A DNA stretch of 64,000 nucleotides from Sphingomonas faeni (GTDB taxonomy: Bacteria > Pseudomonadota > Alphaproteobacteria > Sphingomonadales > Sphingomonadaceae). Below, one piece after another: positions 35,364-43,326 of the stretch. Where the stretch lies: assembly GCF_024273235.1 (NCBI RefSeq), contig NZ_JANBVH010000005.1:62001-126000 (forward strand), in the 5' to 3' direction. The notes under the pieces were generated by a model. That model had not been told where the DNA came from. It ran no database searches and worked only from the letters and a program-made list of their open reading frames with translations. Every line of letters starts with the position of its first letter. Position 1 is the first letter of the stretch. The position numbers and the translations under genes were made by a program.

Positions 35364-35921
35364 TTAGCGCTTCGAGAACTGGAAGCTACGACGGGCCTTC
35401 GCCTTGCCGTACTTCTTACGCTCGACGACGCGGCTGTCGCGGGTCAGGAAGCCTGCTGCCTTCACCGAGGCGCGCAGCACCGGCTCGAAGCGGGTCAGCG
35501 CCTGGCTGATGCCGTGCTTGACCGCGCCGGCCTGGCCCGAAAGACCACCGCCCTTGACGGTGCAGACGACGTCGTACTGACCTTCGCGCTCGGTGATCCC
35601 GAACACCTGGTTGATCACGAGACGCAGCGTCGGACGTGCGAAATACACTTCCTGGTCACGACCGTTGATCGTGATCTTGCCGGTGCCGGGCTTGACCCAG
35701 ACGCGGGCGACGGCGTCCTTGCGACGGCCGGTCGCATAGGCGCGGCCCTGCTTGTCGAGGATCTGCTCGCGCAGCGGCATCGGCTCGCGGACGGGCTCGT
35801 TCGAGACCGGTGCTGCGAGATCGCCTTCGCTGGTCGGCAGAGCCTGCTCGGCGGGGGCAGCCGGCGCGGGCTGGTTGGTCAGGCTCGCGAGATCGGCGAG
35901 CGACTGGCGGTTGTCGGACAT
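35364..35921 (-). CDS. rpsI: 30S ribosomal protein S9
   Basis: 185 residues. The C-terminal 130 residues are standard S9, with [38 protein letters not shown] and the conserved basic end [17 protein letters not shown] that reaches the P-site tRNA. The first 55 residues are an acidic, Ala/Pro-rich extension missing from most bacteria but known in related alphaproteobacteria. Its ATG overlaps the rplM stop by one base (TAATG), so S9 synthesis is coupled to L13. Confidence 0.97.
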   Translation of the reverse strand: MSDNRQSLADLASLTNQPAPAAPAEQALPTSEGDLAAPVSNEPVREPMPLREQILDKQGRAYATGRRKDAVARVWVKPGTGKITINGRDQEVYFARPTLRLVINQVFGITEREGQYDVVCTVKGGGLSGQAGAVKHGISQALTRFEPVLRASVKAAGFLTRDSRVVERKKYGKAKARRSFQFSKR

Positions 35922-36400
35922 TATGCGCCCACCTTGTTCTTGCGGTTCATGCTGCCGATGTCGAGCACGGCAGGGTTCTGTGCCTCGTGCGGATGCTCGG
36001 TGCCCTTGAAGATACGCAGGTTGCGCATCTGCTCACGACCCAGCGGGCCGCGCGGGATCATGCGCTCAACGGCCTTTTCGAGAACGCGCTCCGGGAAGCG
36101 GCCGTCGAGGACCTTGGCGGCAGTGATGCCCTTGATGCCGCCGGCATAACCGGTGTGCTTGTAATAGATCTTCTTCGCGGCCTTGTTGCCGGTGAAGCGG
36201 ATCTTGTCGGCATTGATCACGACGACGTTGTCACCGCAATCGACATGCGGGGTGAACGACACCTTGTGCTTGCCGCGCAGGACGTTGGCGATGATCGATG
36301 CAGCACGGCCGACGACGAGACCTTCCGCGTCGACGATATGCCACTGCTTGTCCACCTCTGCCGGCTTCGCCGACTTGGTGGTCTTCATGAGCGCCTTCAT
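35921..36400 (-). CDS. rplM: 50S ribosomal protein L13
   Basis: 159 residues. Family segments include [49 protein letters not shown] and [15 protein letters not shown]. It binds 23S rRNA early in large-subunit assembly. The ATG at 36400 follows GAAGGT; the ATG at 36388 is a possible shorter start. It is the first gene of the conserved rplM-rpsI operon. Confidence 0.97.
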   Translation of the reverse strand: MKALMKTTKSAKPAEVDKQWHIVDAEGLVVGRAASIIANVLRGKHKVSFTPHVDCGDNVVVINADKIRFTGNKAAKKIYYKHTGYAGGIKGITAAKVLDGRFPERVLEKAVERMIPRGPLGREQMRNLRIFKGTEHPHEAQNPAVLDIGSMNRKNKVGA

Positions 36401-36524
36401 GGGCGTTAGACCTTCCAGATTGAATGCAAGCGCACCAAGGGGAGGCCCCGCAGCGCGAATGCCGGCCTAATGCTGAAAGGGGGGCTTCAAGTCAAGCTTT
36501 CCGCCGGTTTCCTGACGGGTATTA

Positions 36525-37589
36525 TTATACCCGCTGCTTTAGGCGGGTCCCGATGCGCGGCGCCGTGCCGACCGCGTGGGCGGCGAACATCGCGGCGATC
36601 AGGAGCAGAGCTGAATTGCCCTGATGCGCGACCGCGACGTCGATCTGCACGCCGGTCATCAGCGTGGCGATGCCGAGCATGATCTGCAGCGTGACGAGCC
36701 CGACGACGAAGAACCCCGCGCTGCTGCCGGTCTTGGTCGCCTTGATCGCCAGCCAGATCAGCCCGGCGGCGGCGGCGAACGCGAACCAGCGGTGGATGAA
36801 CTGGACGACGATCGGGTTGTCGACCGCGTTGCTCCAGGCGGGGTTCACCATCGGCACGTCGGCGGGGAACAGCCCGTCGCCCATCAGCGGCCAGCTGGCG
36901 AACGCATAGCCGGCGTCGAGCCCGGCGGTGAACGCGCCGTAGACGAGCTGCACGAACAGCAGCGCCAGCGCGAGGATCGCCACGGGCGCAAGGCGGGCAG
37001 GGGCGGCGAGCGGATTGCGGTGCAGCGCCATCAGGTCGAGCGCGGTCCATACGATCCCGGCAAGGATCGTCAGCGCGGTCAGCAGATGCACGGCGAGCCG
37101 GATATGGCTGACGTCGGTGCGCACCGACAGGCCCGAGGCAACCATCCACCACCCGATCGCGCCCTGGAATGCACCAAGCGCCAGCAGCGCCGACAGCCGC
37201 CAGCCATAGCCGACCGGGATTCGCTTGCGGATCGCGAACCAGATCAGCGGCGCCGCGAAGGCGAGGCCGATCAGCCGACCCCATAACCGGTGCAGATATT
37301 CCCAGAAGAAGATCGCCTTGAACCCGCCGAGCGTCATGTCCGCATTGAACGCGGCATATTCCGGGATGCGCTTGTAGGCGTCGAACTCGGCCTGCCACTG
37401 CGCGTCGTTGAGCGGCGGGATGATCCCGCTGATCGGCTTCCACTGCGTGATCGACAGCCCCGACTCGGTCAGGCGCGTGATCCCGCCGATGACGACCATC
37501 GCGACGATCAGCGCCGCCACCGTATACAGCCACAGGGCGACCGCACGAGGACGGGCTTTGGTGAGAAAGGCGGCGCTGGGTTGAAGCAT
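36525..37589 (-). CDS. ctaA: Heme A synthase (COX15/CtaA family)
   Basis: 354 residues with eight membrane helices. It hydroxylates heme O to heme A for cytochrome c oxidase. Conserved heme-ligand histidines appear in FWEYLHRLWGRLIG, HIRLAVHLLTAL, VVQFIHRWFAFA and VAVAHQGNSALLL. The N-terminal GGITRLTESGLSITQWKPISG is diagnostic of the alphaproteobacterial/mitochondrial type. It is transcribed alone; ribosomal genes lie downstream and a family C repeat upstream. Confidence 0.95.
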   Translation of the reverse strand: MLQPSAAFLTKARPRAVALWLYTVAALIVAMVVIGGITRLTESGLSITQWKPISGIIPPLNDAQWQAEFDAYKRIPEYAAFNADMTLGGFKAIFFWEYLHRLWGRLIGLAFAAPLIWFAIRKRIPVGYGWRLSALLALGAFQGAIGWWMVASGLSVRTDVSHIRLAVHLLTALTILAGIVWTALDLMALHRNPLAAPARLAPVAILALALLFVQLVYGAFTAGLDAGYAFASWPLMGDGLFPADVPMVNPAWSNAVDNPIVVQFIHRWFAFAAAAGLIWLAIKATKTGSSAGFFVVGLVTLQIMLGIATLMTGVQIDVAVAHQGNSALLLIAAMFAAHAVGTAPRIGTRLKQRV

Positions 37590-37704
37590 GGCTGCGTATT
37601 ACTCCCCTGAAGGGCGCGGCGCCATCGCTTCGTGGTGCGCCATTGCTTCATGTTGTTGACGGAGGTTCGGGCGCCGGGATCAGCGCGCCACGCTTCTCCT
37701 CCTT

Positions 37705-37755
37705 GTTCTCCCGAAGGCGGGAGCCCAGGCTGGGCTCCCGCCTTCGCGGGAGAAC
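37705..37755. repeat. Intergenic palindromic repeat, family C copy 4
   Basis: GTTCTCCCGAAGGCGGGAGC and GGGCTCCCGCCTTCGCGGGA flank CCAGGCT. The left arm has lost two bases relative to the other copies. Confidence 0.82.
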
Positions 37756-37806
37756 ATCGAAGAGGGAATGCCGCTTCAAAACCCATCAACTCGCCAAGAA
37801 AATCGA

Positions 37807-37824
37807 GGATGTAATGTTGTATCC
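37807..37824 (+). promoter_or_regulatory. Putative Zur operator upstream of merC-zur
   Basis: GGATGTAATGTTGTATCC is an imperfect inverted repeat (GGAT...ATCC with AT-rich centre) of the kind bound by Fur/Zur proteins, close to alphaproteobacterial Zur sites built around GTTATAATGTTATAAC-like sequence. It lies 31 bases before the merC ATG, and the second gene of the unit encodes a Zur-like repressor, so autoregulation is plausible. Confidence 0.5.
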
Positions 37825-37854
37825 TGTCAACGAGCCGTCTATATCCAACAAACG

Positions 37855-38235
37855 ATGACGCCCTCGGCCACGCATACCCACCGTTTCGCCGGTCTCGATC
37901 GCTATGCGATCGGGCTGTCGGGCCTGTGCATGGTGCATTGCTTGGCGACGTCGGTGCTGGTCGCGCTGATGTCGACCGCGAGTGGGTTCCTGCTCGATCC
38001 GATCTTTCACGAGGTCGGCCTGACGATCGCGATCGGCCTCGGTGCGCTGGCGCTTGGCCGCGGCGTACTCAATCACGGCTACATGATGCCCGCTGCGATG
38101 GGCGCGCTCGGGCTCGGGATCATGGCGGGCGCGATGACTTTGCCGCACGACAGCGGCGGCGAGACGTTGTGGACGATCGTCGGCGTCGGCCTGCTCGCGT
38201 TCGGCCACGATCTCAACCGTCGCGCCGACAGCTGA
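37855..38235 (+). CDS. MerC-domain membrane protein
   Basis: 126 residues with about four membrane helices. A Cys pair (GLCMVHCLATSVL) in the first helix matches the metal-binding pair of MerC, the mercury-uptake protein. Here there is no mer operon. The next gene is a Zur-type regulator and a Zur-like site precedes the gene, so the natural metal is more likely zinc. His residues at the N-terminus (THTHRF) could help. It starts at ATG 37855. Confidence 0.82.
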   Translation: MTPSATHTHRFAGLDRYAIGLSGLCMVHCLATSVLVALMSTASGFLLDPIFHEVGLTIAIGLGALALGRGVLNHGYMMPAAMGALGLGIMAGAMTLPHDSGGETLWTIVGVGLLAFGHDLNRRADS

Positions 38236-38276
38236 GCGGGTTGCTGGAACACCTCCGGCATCCTACTTCATCCAGC

Positions 38277-38744
38277 ATGGCGCACGCTCACAACCACACC
38301 GAACCGCAGGGCGCCGATCTCACCATCGCAGCGCAGACGACGCTGGAAAAAGCCGGCGAGCAATGGACGTCGATGCGCGCGAGCGTGTTCGCGGCGCTCG
38401 CAAGTTTCGAGAAACCCGCCTCCGCCTACGATATCGCCGAGGCTGTTTCGAAATCCGAAGGCCGGCGGGTTGCGGCGAACAGCGTGTACCGCATCCTCGA
38501 CCTGTTCGTCGGCGCGAACCTCGCGCGGCGGGTCGAGAGCGCCAATGCCTATGTCGCCAATGCGCATCCGGATTGCCTGCACGACTGCATCTTCCTGGTC
38601 TGCGACTCGTGCGGCCAGACCACGCATCTCGACAACGACACGATTACTAAAGGCGTCCGCAATGCAGCGGAGGCAGCAGGCTTTTCGCCGGTGCGCCCGG
38701 TCATCGAAGTGCGCGGTCGCTGTGCGGAGTGCGAGCCGCGCTAG
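38277..38744 (+). CDS. zur: Fur-family regulator, Zur-like
   Basis: 155 residues. The DNA-binding winged helix includes YDIAEAVSKSEGRRVAANSVYRILDLF. The dimerisation/metal domain has two CxxC pairs (CDSCG and CAEC near the C-terminus), as in zinc-structural Fur proteins, and a His-rich N-terminus (MAHAHNHTE). The order and spacing resemble Zur more than Fur or PerR. It follows merC by 41 bases and is probably cotranscribed under the Zur-like site. Confidence 0.85.
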   Translation: MAHAHNHTEPQGADLTIAAQTTLEKAGEQWTSMRASVFAALASFEKPASAYDIAEAVSKSEGRRVAANSVYRILDLFVGANLARRVESANAYVANAHPDCLHDCIFLVCDSCGQTTHLDNDTITKGVRNAAEAAGFSPVRPVIEVRGRCAECEPR

Positions 38745-38781
38745 GCGCTGACCCCGCGCACGTAACTCCGTAATGAGCCGT

Positions 38782-38888
38782 CCCTCCCTGAAAGGGAGGG
38801 GTAGGGGTAGGGGTGGGTCGGTCGGTTTGGCCAACATCGCCTGATACGGAAGCCGACCCACCCCCAACCCCTCCCTTCCAGGGAGGGG
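38782..38888. repeat. Intergenic palindromic repeat, family B copy 5
   Basis: CCCTCCCTGAAAGGGAGGGG and CCCCTCCCTTCCAGGGAGGG flank the element. It lies between convergent genes zur and a GNAT gene. Confidence 0.87.
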
Positions 38889-38904
38889 AGCAGAAGGGGA
38901 GCCG

Positions 38905-39435
38905 TCAGCCCAGATCCTTCCCCATCCGGATCATCGGCACCGGCACGTCCCCCGGCGTCTCGATTCGTTCGATCGGCAAATACCCGCACGCCCGGTACAG
39001 CGGCTCCCCCGCCAGCGTCGCCATCATCTCCGCCCGCACAAACCCCGCCTCGCGCGCAGCCGCTTCGCAAACCGACAGCACCAAGCGTCCGACACCCCGC
39101 CGCACGAAATCGGGATCGGTATACATCGCCCGGATTCGCGCCGCATCGCGCGCCGGGTCCAGCAGCGCCGAATCACGCAACGCGGTACTGTGATCGCCGC
39201 CATAGAGTGTTGCCCGCCGGCTCCACCCGCCACATCCGGCCAGCCGCCCGTCCGCCTCCACCAGCACATACGTCCCGTCCGCGATCAGCTGCGTATCCAG
39301 CCCCATCACCGCGCGGCTCGCCTCGACCTGCGCCGGCGTGAGAAAATCCTCCTGCAACGCGCCGATCGCCCGCGTCATCAGCGCCGCGATCGCCGGGATA
39401 TCCGCCTCGACGGCAACACGGTGCGTAAAGTTCAT
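38905..39435 (-). CDS. GNAT-family N-acetyltransferase
   Basis: 176 residues. Acetyl-CoA binding is marked by AMYTDPDFVRRGVGRLVLSVCEAAA, containing the RRGVGR loop (Q/RxxGxG/A). The N-terminus HRVAVEADIPAIAALMTRAI is typical of the family. It is intact, unlike the GNAT gene at 18.1 kb. Substrate is not predictable. It is divergent from dxs, with 89 bases between the starts. Confidence 0.9.
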   Translation of the reverse strand: MNFTHRVAVEADIPAIAALMTRAIGALQEDFLTPAQVEASRAVMGLDTQLIADGTYVLVEADGRLAGCGGWSRRATLYGGDHSTALRDSALLDPARDAARIRAMYTDPDFVRRGVGRLVLSVCEAAAREAGFVRAEMMATLAGEPLYRACGYLPIERIETPGDVPVPMIRMGKDLG

Positions 39436-39524
39436 AATTGTGCACTTCCCGAGCAATTTCAGCGCGAATGCTAGCTTAGGACACGGTAACAATCGACACG
39501 ATACCCGCGCTGCATTAAGCCTGC

Positions 39525-41450
39525 ATGATGGCCGACCTTCCCTCGACACCGCTGCTCGATACCGTTTCGACGCCCGACGACCTCCGCAAGCTGAAGCCCG
39601 ATCAGCTCCGACAACTCGCCGACGAGCTGCGTACCGAGACGATCTCCGCGGTCGGCACCACCGGCGGCCATCTCGGCTCGGGTCTTGGCGTGGTCGAGCT
39701 GACCACCGCGATCCACTACGTCTTCGACACGCCGCGCGACCGGCTGGTGTGGGACGTCGGCCACCAATGCTATCCGCACAAGATCCTGACCGGGCGCCGC
39801 GACCGCATCCGCACGCTCCGCCAGGGTGGCGGACTCAGCGGTTTCACCAAGCGCAGCGAGAGCGAATACGACCCGTTCGGCGCGGCGCATTCCTCGACGT
39901 CGATCTCGGCGGCGCTGGGCTTTGCGGTCGCCAACAAGATCGCCGGCACACCGGGCAAGGGCATCGCCGTGATCGGCGACGGCGCGATGTCTGCGGGCAT
40001 GGCGTACGAGGCGATGAACAACGCCGAGCAGGCCGGCAACCGCCTGGTCGTGATCCTCAACGACAACGACATGTCGATCGCGCCGCCGGTCGGTGGCCTC
40101 TCGGCGTACCTGTCGCGGATCGTGTCGAGTCGCGAATTCCTCGGCATCCGCGAGCTGGCGAAGAAGCTCGCGCGTCGCCTGCCGCGCCCGTTCCACAACG
40201 CCGCGCGGAAAACCGACGAGTTCGCGCGCGGCATGACGATGGGCGGCACGTTGTTCGAGGAACTCGGCTTTTACTACGTTGGCCCGATCGACGGTCATAA
40301 TCTCGACCATCTGATCCCGGTGCTCGAGAATGTCCGCGATGCGGAGGAGGGGCCGATCCTCGTCCATGTCGTCACCAAGAAGGGCAAGGGCTATGCCCCC
40401 GCCGAGGCCGCCGCGGACAAATATCACGGCGTCCAGAAGTTCGACGTGATCTCCGGCGTGCAGACCAAGGCGCCGCCGGGGCCGCCGCAATACCAGAACG
40501 TGTTCGGCGCGCAGCTCGTCGCCGAGGCCGCGAAGGATCCGCGGATCTGTGCGATCACCGCGGCGATGCCGTCGGGCACCGGGCTCGATGCGTTCGCCAA
40601 GGCGTATCCCGACCGGTTCTTCGACGTCGGTATCGCAGAGCAGCACGGCGTGACCTTCGCGGCTGGCCTCGCGGCACAAGGCATGCGCCCGTTCTGCGCG
40701 ATCTATTCGACGTTCCTCCAGCGCGCCTACGATCAGGTCGTGCACGACGTCGCGATCCAGAACCTGCCGGTCCGCTTCGCGATCGACCGTGCGGGTCTCG
40801 TGGGCGCGGACGGTGCGACCCATGCCGGGTCGTTCGACGTCACCTACCTCGCGACGCTGCCGAACTTCGTCGTGATGGCGGCGGCGGACGAGGCGGAATT
40901 GGTCCACATGACGCACACTGCGGCGCAGTATGACGCCGGCCCGATCGCGGTGCGGTATCCGCGCGGCAACGGCACCGGCGTCGCGCTGCCCGAGATCCCG
41001 CAGCTGCTGGAGATCGGCAAGGGCCGCATCGTGCGCGAGGGCAAGACCGTCGCGATCCTGTCGCTCGGCACGCGTCTCGAGGAGGCGCTCAAGGCCGCAG
41101 AGGTTCTCGAAGCCAAGGGGCTGTCGACGACGGTCGCCGATCTGCGCTTCGCCAAGCCGCTCGACGTCGACCTGATCCGCAAGCTGCTGACCACGCACGA
41201 GGTCGCGGTGACGATCGAGGAGAACTCGGTCGGCGGCTTCGGCGCGCACGTGCTGACGATGGCGTCGGACGAGGGGCTGATCGATGGCGGGCTCAAGCTG
41301 CGCACGCTGCGCCTGCCCGACGTGTACCAGGATCAGGACAAGCCCGAGATCCAGTATGCCGAAGCGGGCCTCGACGCGACTGCGCTGGTCGACACGGTGC
41401 TCAAGGCGCTTCGCCACAATTCGGGCGGGGTCGCCGAAGCGCGCGCATGA
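39525..41450 (+). CDS. dxs: 1-deoxy-D-xylulose-5-phosphate synthase
   Basis: 641 residues. It condenses pyruvate and glyceraldehyde 3-phosphate in the first step of the MEP isoprenoid pathway, using thiamine diphosphate. His49 and His80 ([21 protein letters not shown]) are active-site residues, the Mg/ThDP motif is [16 protein letters not shown] from residue 151, and the catalytic Glu is in [15 protein letters not shown] near 372. Products feed carotenoids and quinones. A 57-residue membrane peptide gene overlaps its stop. Confidence 0.97.
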   Translation: MMADLPSTPLLDTVSTPDDLRKLKPDQLRQLADELRTETISAVGTTGGHLGSGLGVVELTTAIHYVFDTPRDRLVWDVGHQCYPHKILTGRRDRIRTLRQGGGLSGFTKRSESEYDPFGAAHSSTSISAALGFAVANKIAGTPGKGIAVIGDGAMSAGMAYEAMNNAEQAGNRLVVILNDNDMSIAPPVGGLSAYLSRIVSSREFLGIRELAKKLARRLPRPFHNAARKTDEFARGMTMGGTLFEELGFYYVGPIDGHNLDHLIPVLENVRDAEEGPILVHVVTKKGKGYAPAEAAADKYHGVQKFDVISGVQTKAPPGPPQYQNVFGAQLVAEAAKDPRICAITAAMPSGTGLDAFAKAYPDRFFDVGIAEQHGVTFAAGLAAQGMRPFCAIYSTFLQRAYDQVVHDVAIQNLPVRFAIDRAGLVGADGATHAGSFDVTYLATLPNFVVMAAADEAELVHMTHTAAQYDAGPIAVRYPRGNGTGVALPEIPQLLEIGKGRIVREGKTVAILSLGTRLEEALKAAEVLEAKGLSTTVADLRFAKPLDVDLIRKLLTTHEVAVTIEENSVGGFGAHVLTMASDEGLIDGGLKLRTLRLPDVYQDQDKPEIQYAEAGLDATALVDTVLKALRHNSGGVAEARA

Positions 41451-41620
41451 CCGGGCCGACCAAGGCCATCGCGATCATCGCGCTCGCGGTGATCGTGATG
41501 GTGTCGCTGAATATCGCGATGTGGCGGCGGATGCGAGGTGGCTTGGCGGCGGCGAAGGTCGAGCAGGCGGATCGTGAGCGGGACGCTGTCGATCGGGTAG
41601 AGGATCCCGCGCCGAACTAA
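41447..41620 (+). CDS. 57-residue single-helix membrane peptide coupled to dxs
   Basis: Reads from ATG 41447, overlapping the dxs stop by four bases (ATGA), to TAA at 41618-41620. The peptide has a short N-terminus (MTGPTK), a hydrophobic helix of about 20 residues ([19 protein letters not shown]), a basic junction WRRMRGG and an acidic tail. The charge pattern predicts an inner-membrane anchor with a cytosolic tail. No known family. The overlap with dxs argues that it is really translated. Confidence 0.6.
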   Translation: MTGPTKAIAIIALAVIVMVSLNIAMWRRMRGGLAAAKVEQADRERDAVDRVEDPAPN

Positions 41621-41688
41621 GGCGCCCATCCAGGTCTTTCCACGGCTTTTGTATTTTCCACGGCCTTTGTATCGCGCCGCCTTCTTCC

Positions 41689-41793
41689 CCCCTCCCTGAA
41701 AGGGAGGGGCCGGGGGTGGGTCGGCTTCCGCATGCTCGACGGGTGGGGCTCAAGCGGCCAACCCACCCCCAACCCCTCCCTTCCAGGGAGGGG
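41689..41793. repeat. Intergenic palindromic repeat, family B copy 6
   Basis: CCCTCCCTGAAAGGGAGGGG and CCCCTCCCTTCCAGGGAGGG flank the element, between the convergent dxs unit and the glucanase gene. Confidence 0.88.
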
Positions 41794-41812
41794 CGTAAGG
41801 TGAGGCCCCCGC

Positions 41813-43258
41813 TCAGGCCAACCACCCCCCCGTGAACCCAGCACGCTGCAACCCGCGCCGGATATGCGGATTGCCGCGCATCGTCGACCATACCAGCCCG
41901 GTCCGCCAATTCTCCATCATCACGACGATCGCGCCCTGGTCGATGCCCAGATAGTCGTTGTCGACCCAGCCCATCTTCGGATCGATGCTGCCGTGCTTCA
42001 GCGGTGCGGACGGCGCCGTCAACGTCGGGTTGAACGAGTCGAGGAACCCGTATTTGCCGTAGATCTGCGTGCCGTAGCGCCCGTGCATCGTCTCGATCGC
42101 GCGCCGTGCCAGTTCCGGCTCGAACGCCATCGACGCGGCGGCCGCCGTGGGCGCCAGCGTACCGTCGTCGCGATCGTCAGGCCCTCGTGCGGAATAGCTG
42201 AAGAACTCGCGCTTGCGGCCGCCGATGTCGATCGTGAAATCGCCCGGCCCGTCGCATGCGGTCAGTCCCCAGACGTCGGGGCCATAGCCCGTCCAGCCGC
42301 CTGGATTGGCGATCGCGTAATTGCGCTGCGCGCGCACGGCACGACGGCTGTTCTCGAAATAATCGATGCCCTTCTTCGCCATGTAGCGGTCGCGGATGCC
42401 GCGGAAGTCGATCCAGCAATGGCTGTATTGGTGTACGAACAGCGGCGCGAAATGGACGTGCGGCTCGCCCCATTTATCGCTCCACTGCGCATCGAAGCGG
42501 TCGGTCCATGCGTCCCAGGTTTCGGCCGGCAAGGCATGCGTCGGCGAGCCGAGCGCCAGCACGTACAGCAGCAGCGCCTCGTTATAGATGTTCCAGTCGT
42601 GCGGGATGAAGCCGCTTTCGGGATGCCAGCCCATCGACATGAAAGGCGTGCGCGGCACGATCCAGCTCCAGTCGACCGCGGCGTAGAGCTGGTCGGCGAG
42701 CGCCCGAATCCGGACCTCGCCGGGATGATCCGAATCGAACCAGCTCTGCGCGAACAGCACCCCGCCGATCAGCAGCGCGGTATCGATCGTCGACAGCTCC
42801 GCGCGGGCGAACCTGTGCCCCTTGGTCGTGCCGAGGAAATGGTAGAACAGGCCCTTATAGCCGCTGTCGTCGCTCTTGCTGTCGCCCTGCGGCGCGGCGG
42901 CGAAGAACTCCAGCGTGGCGAGCGTGCGGGTCCGCGCCTCGTCGCGCGTGATCCAGCCATTGACCACGCCGATCGGATAAGCCGTCAGCGCGAACCCGAC
43001 CGCCGCGATCGATGCGAAGGACGGCGTCGGCCAGCGATCCGGCGCAAGTCCGGTCGCGGGGTCCGTCGTCTCCCAAAAGAAGCGGAAACTGCGCTGGTGG
43101 AGATCGGCGAGCAGCGCGGTCGGCATCGCCGTGCCCGTTGCCGTACCGGTTGTGGTGGCACCGCTCCCGAGCCGGGTAGCGGACGGCATGGCGCAGCCGG
43201 CCATAAGTCCCGCCAGGCCCAACGTCGTGTGGCCCAGCATCTGCCTGCGATCGATCAT
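41813..43258 (-). CDS. GH144-like exported glucanase (glucoamylase-like family)
   Basis: 481 residues. A lipobox (GLMAGC, Cys22) predicts a lipoprotein. The mature part is an alpha/alpha-barrel 'glycoamylase-like' domain, with RSFRFFWETTDPATGLAPDR, the HWIDFRGIRD-type region (SHCWIDFRGIRDRYM), WGLTACDGPGDF and YGKYGFLDSFNPT. GH144 members cut beta-1,2-glucan internally. It lies 68 bases after the receptor gene in an operon with LacI and TonB receptor. The enzyme may generate oligosaccharides for uptake. Specificity is inferred from family and neighbours. Confidence 0.83.
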   Translation of the reverse strand: MIDRRQMLGHTTLGLAGLMAGCAMPSATRLGSGATTTGTATGTAMPTALLADLHQRSFRFFWETTDPATGLAPDRWPTPSFASIAAVGFALTAYPIGVVNGWITRDEARTRTLATLEFFAAAPQGDSKSDDSGYKGLFYHFLGTTKGHRFARAELSTIDTALLIGGVLFAQSWFDSDHPGEVRIRALADQLYAAVDWSWIVPRTPFMSMGWHPESGFIPHDWNIYNEALLLYVLALGSPTHALPAETWDAWTDRFDAQWSDKWGEPHVHFAPLFVHQYSHCWIDFRGIRDRYMAKKGIDYFENSRRAVRAQRNYAIANPGGWTGYGPDVWGLTACDGPGDFTIDIGGRKREFFSYSARGPDDRDDGTLAPTAAAASMAFEPELARRAIETMHGRYGTQIYGKYGFLDSFNPTLTAPSAPLKHGSIDPKMGWVDNDYLGIDQGAIVVMMENWRTGLVWSTMRGNPHIRRGLQRAGFTGGWLA

Positions 43259-43326
43259 GACGTCCTTCGGTTACTGATAAGCAAATACGAGCGGGACGCG
43301 GCATGGCCGCGCCCCGCAGCAGAGTT

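Noticed and set aside
36505..36545. Stem-like sequence around the ctaA stop as a terminator
   Set aside because: The possible stems are short and partly within the coding end, with no clean T run after them.
39471..41417. Long minus-strand open frame opposite dxs
   Set aside because: The dxs gene is unmistakable on the plus strand. The minus frame is a GC-driven shadow with no motif and no binding site.
9766..41793. Repeats considered as CRISPR or insertion sequences
   Set aside because: Copies are scattered singly at gene ends, have long internal palindromes and no regular spacers. None carries a transposase gene.
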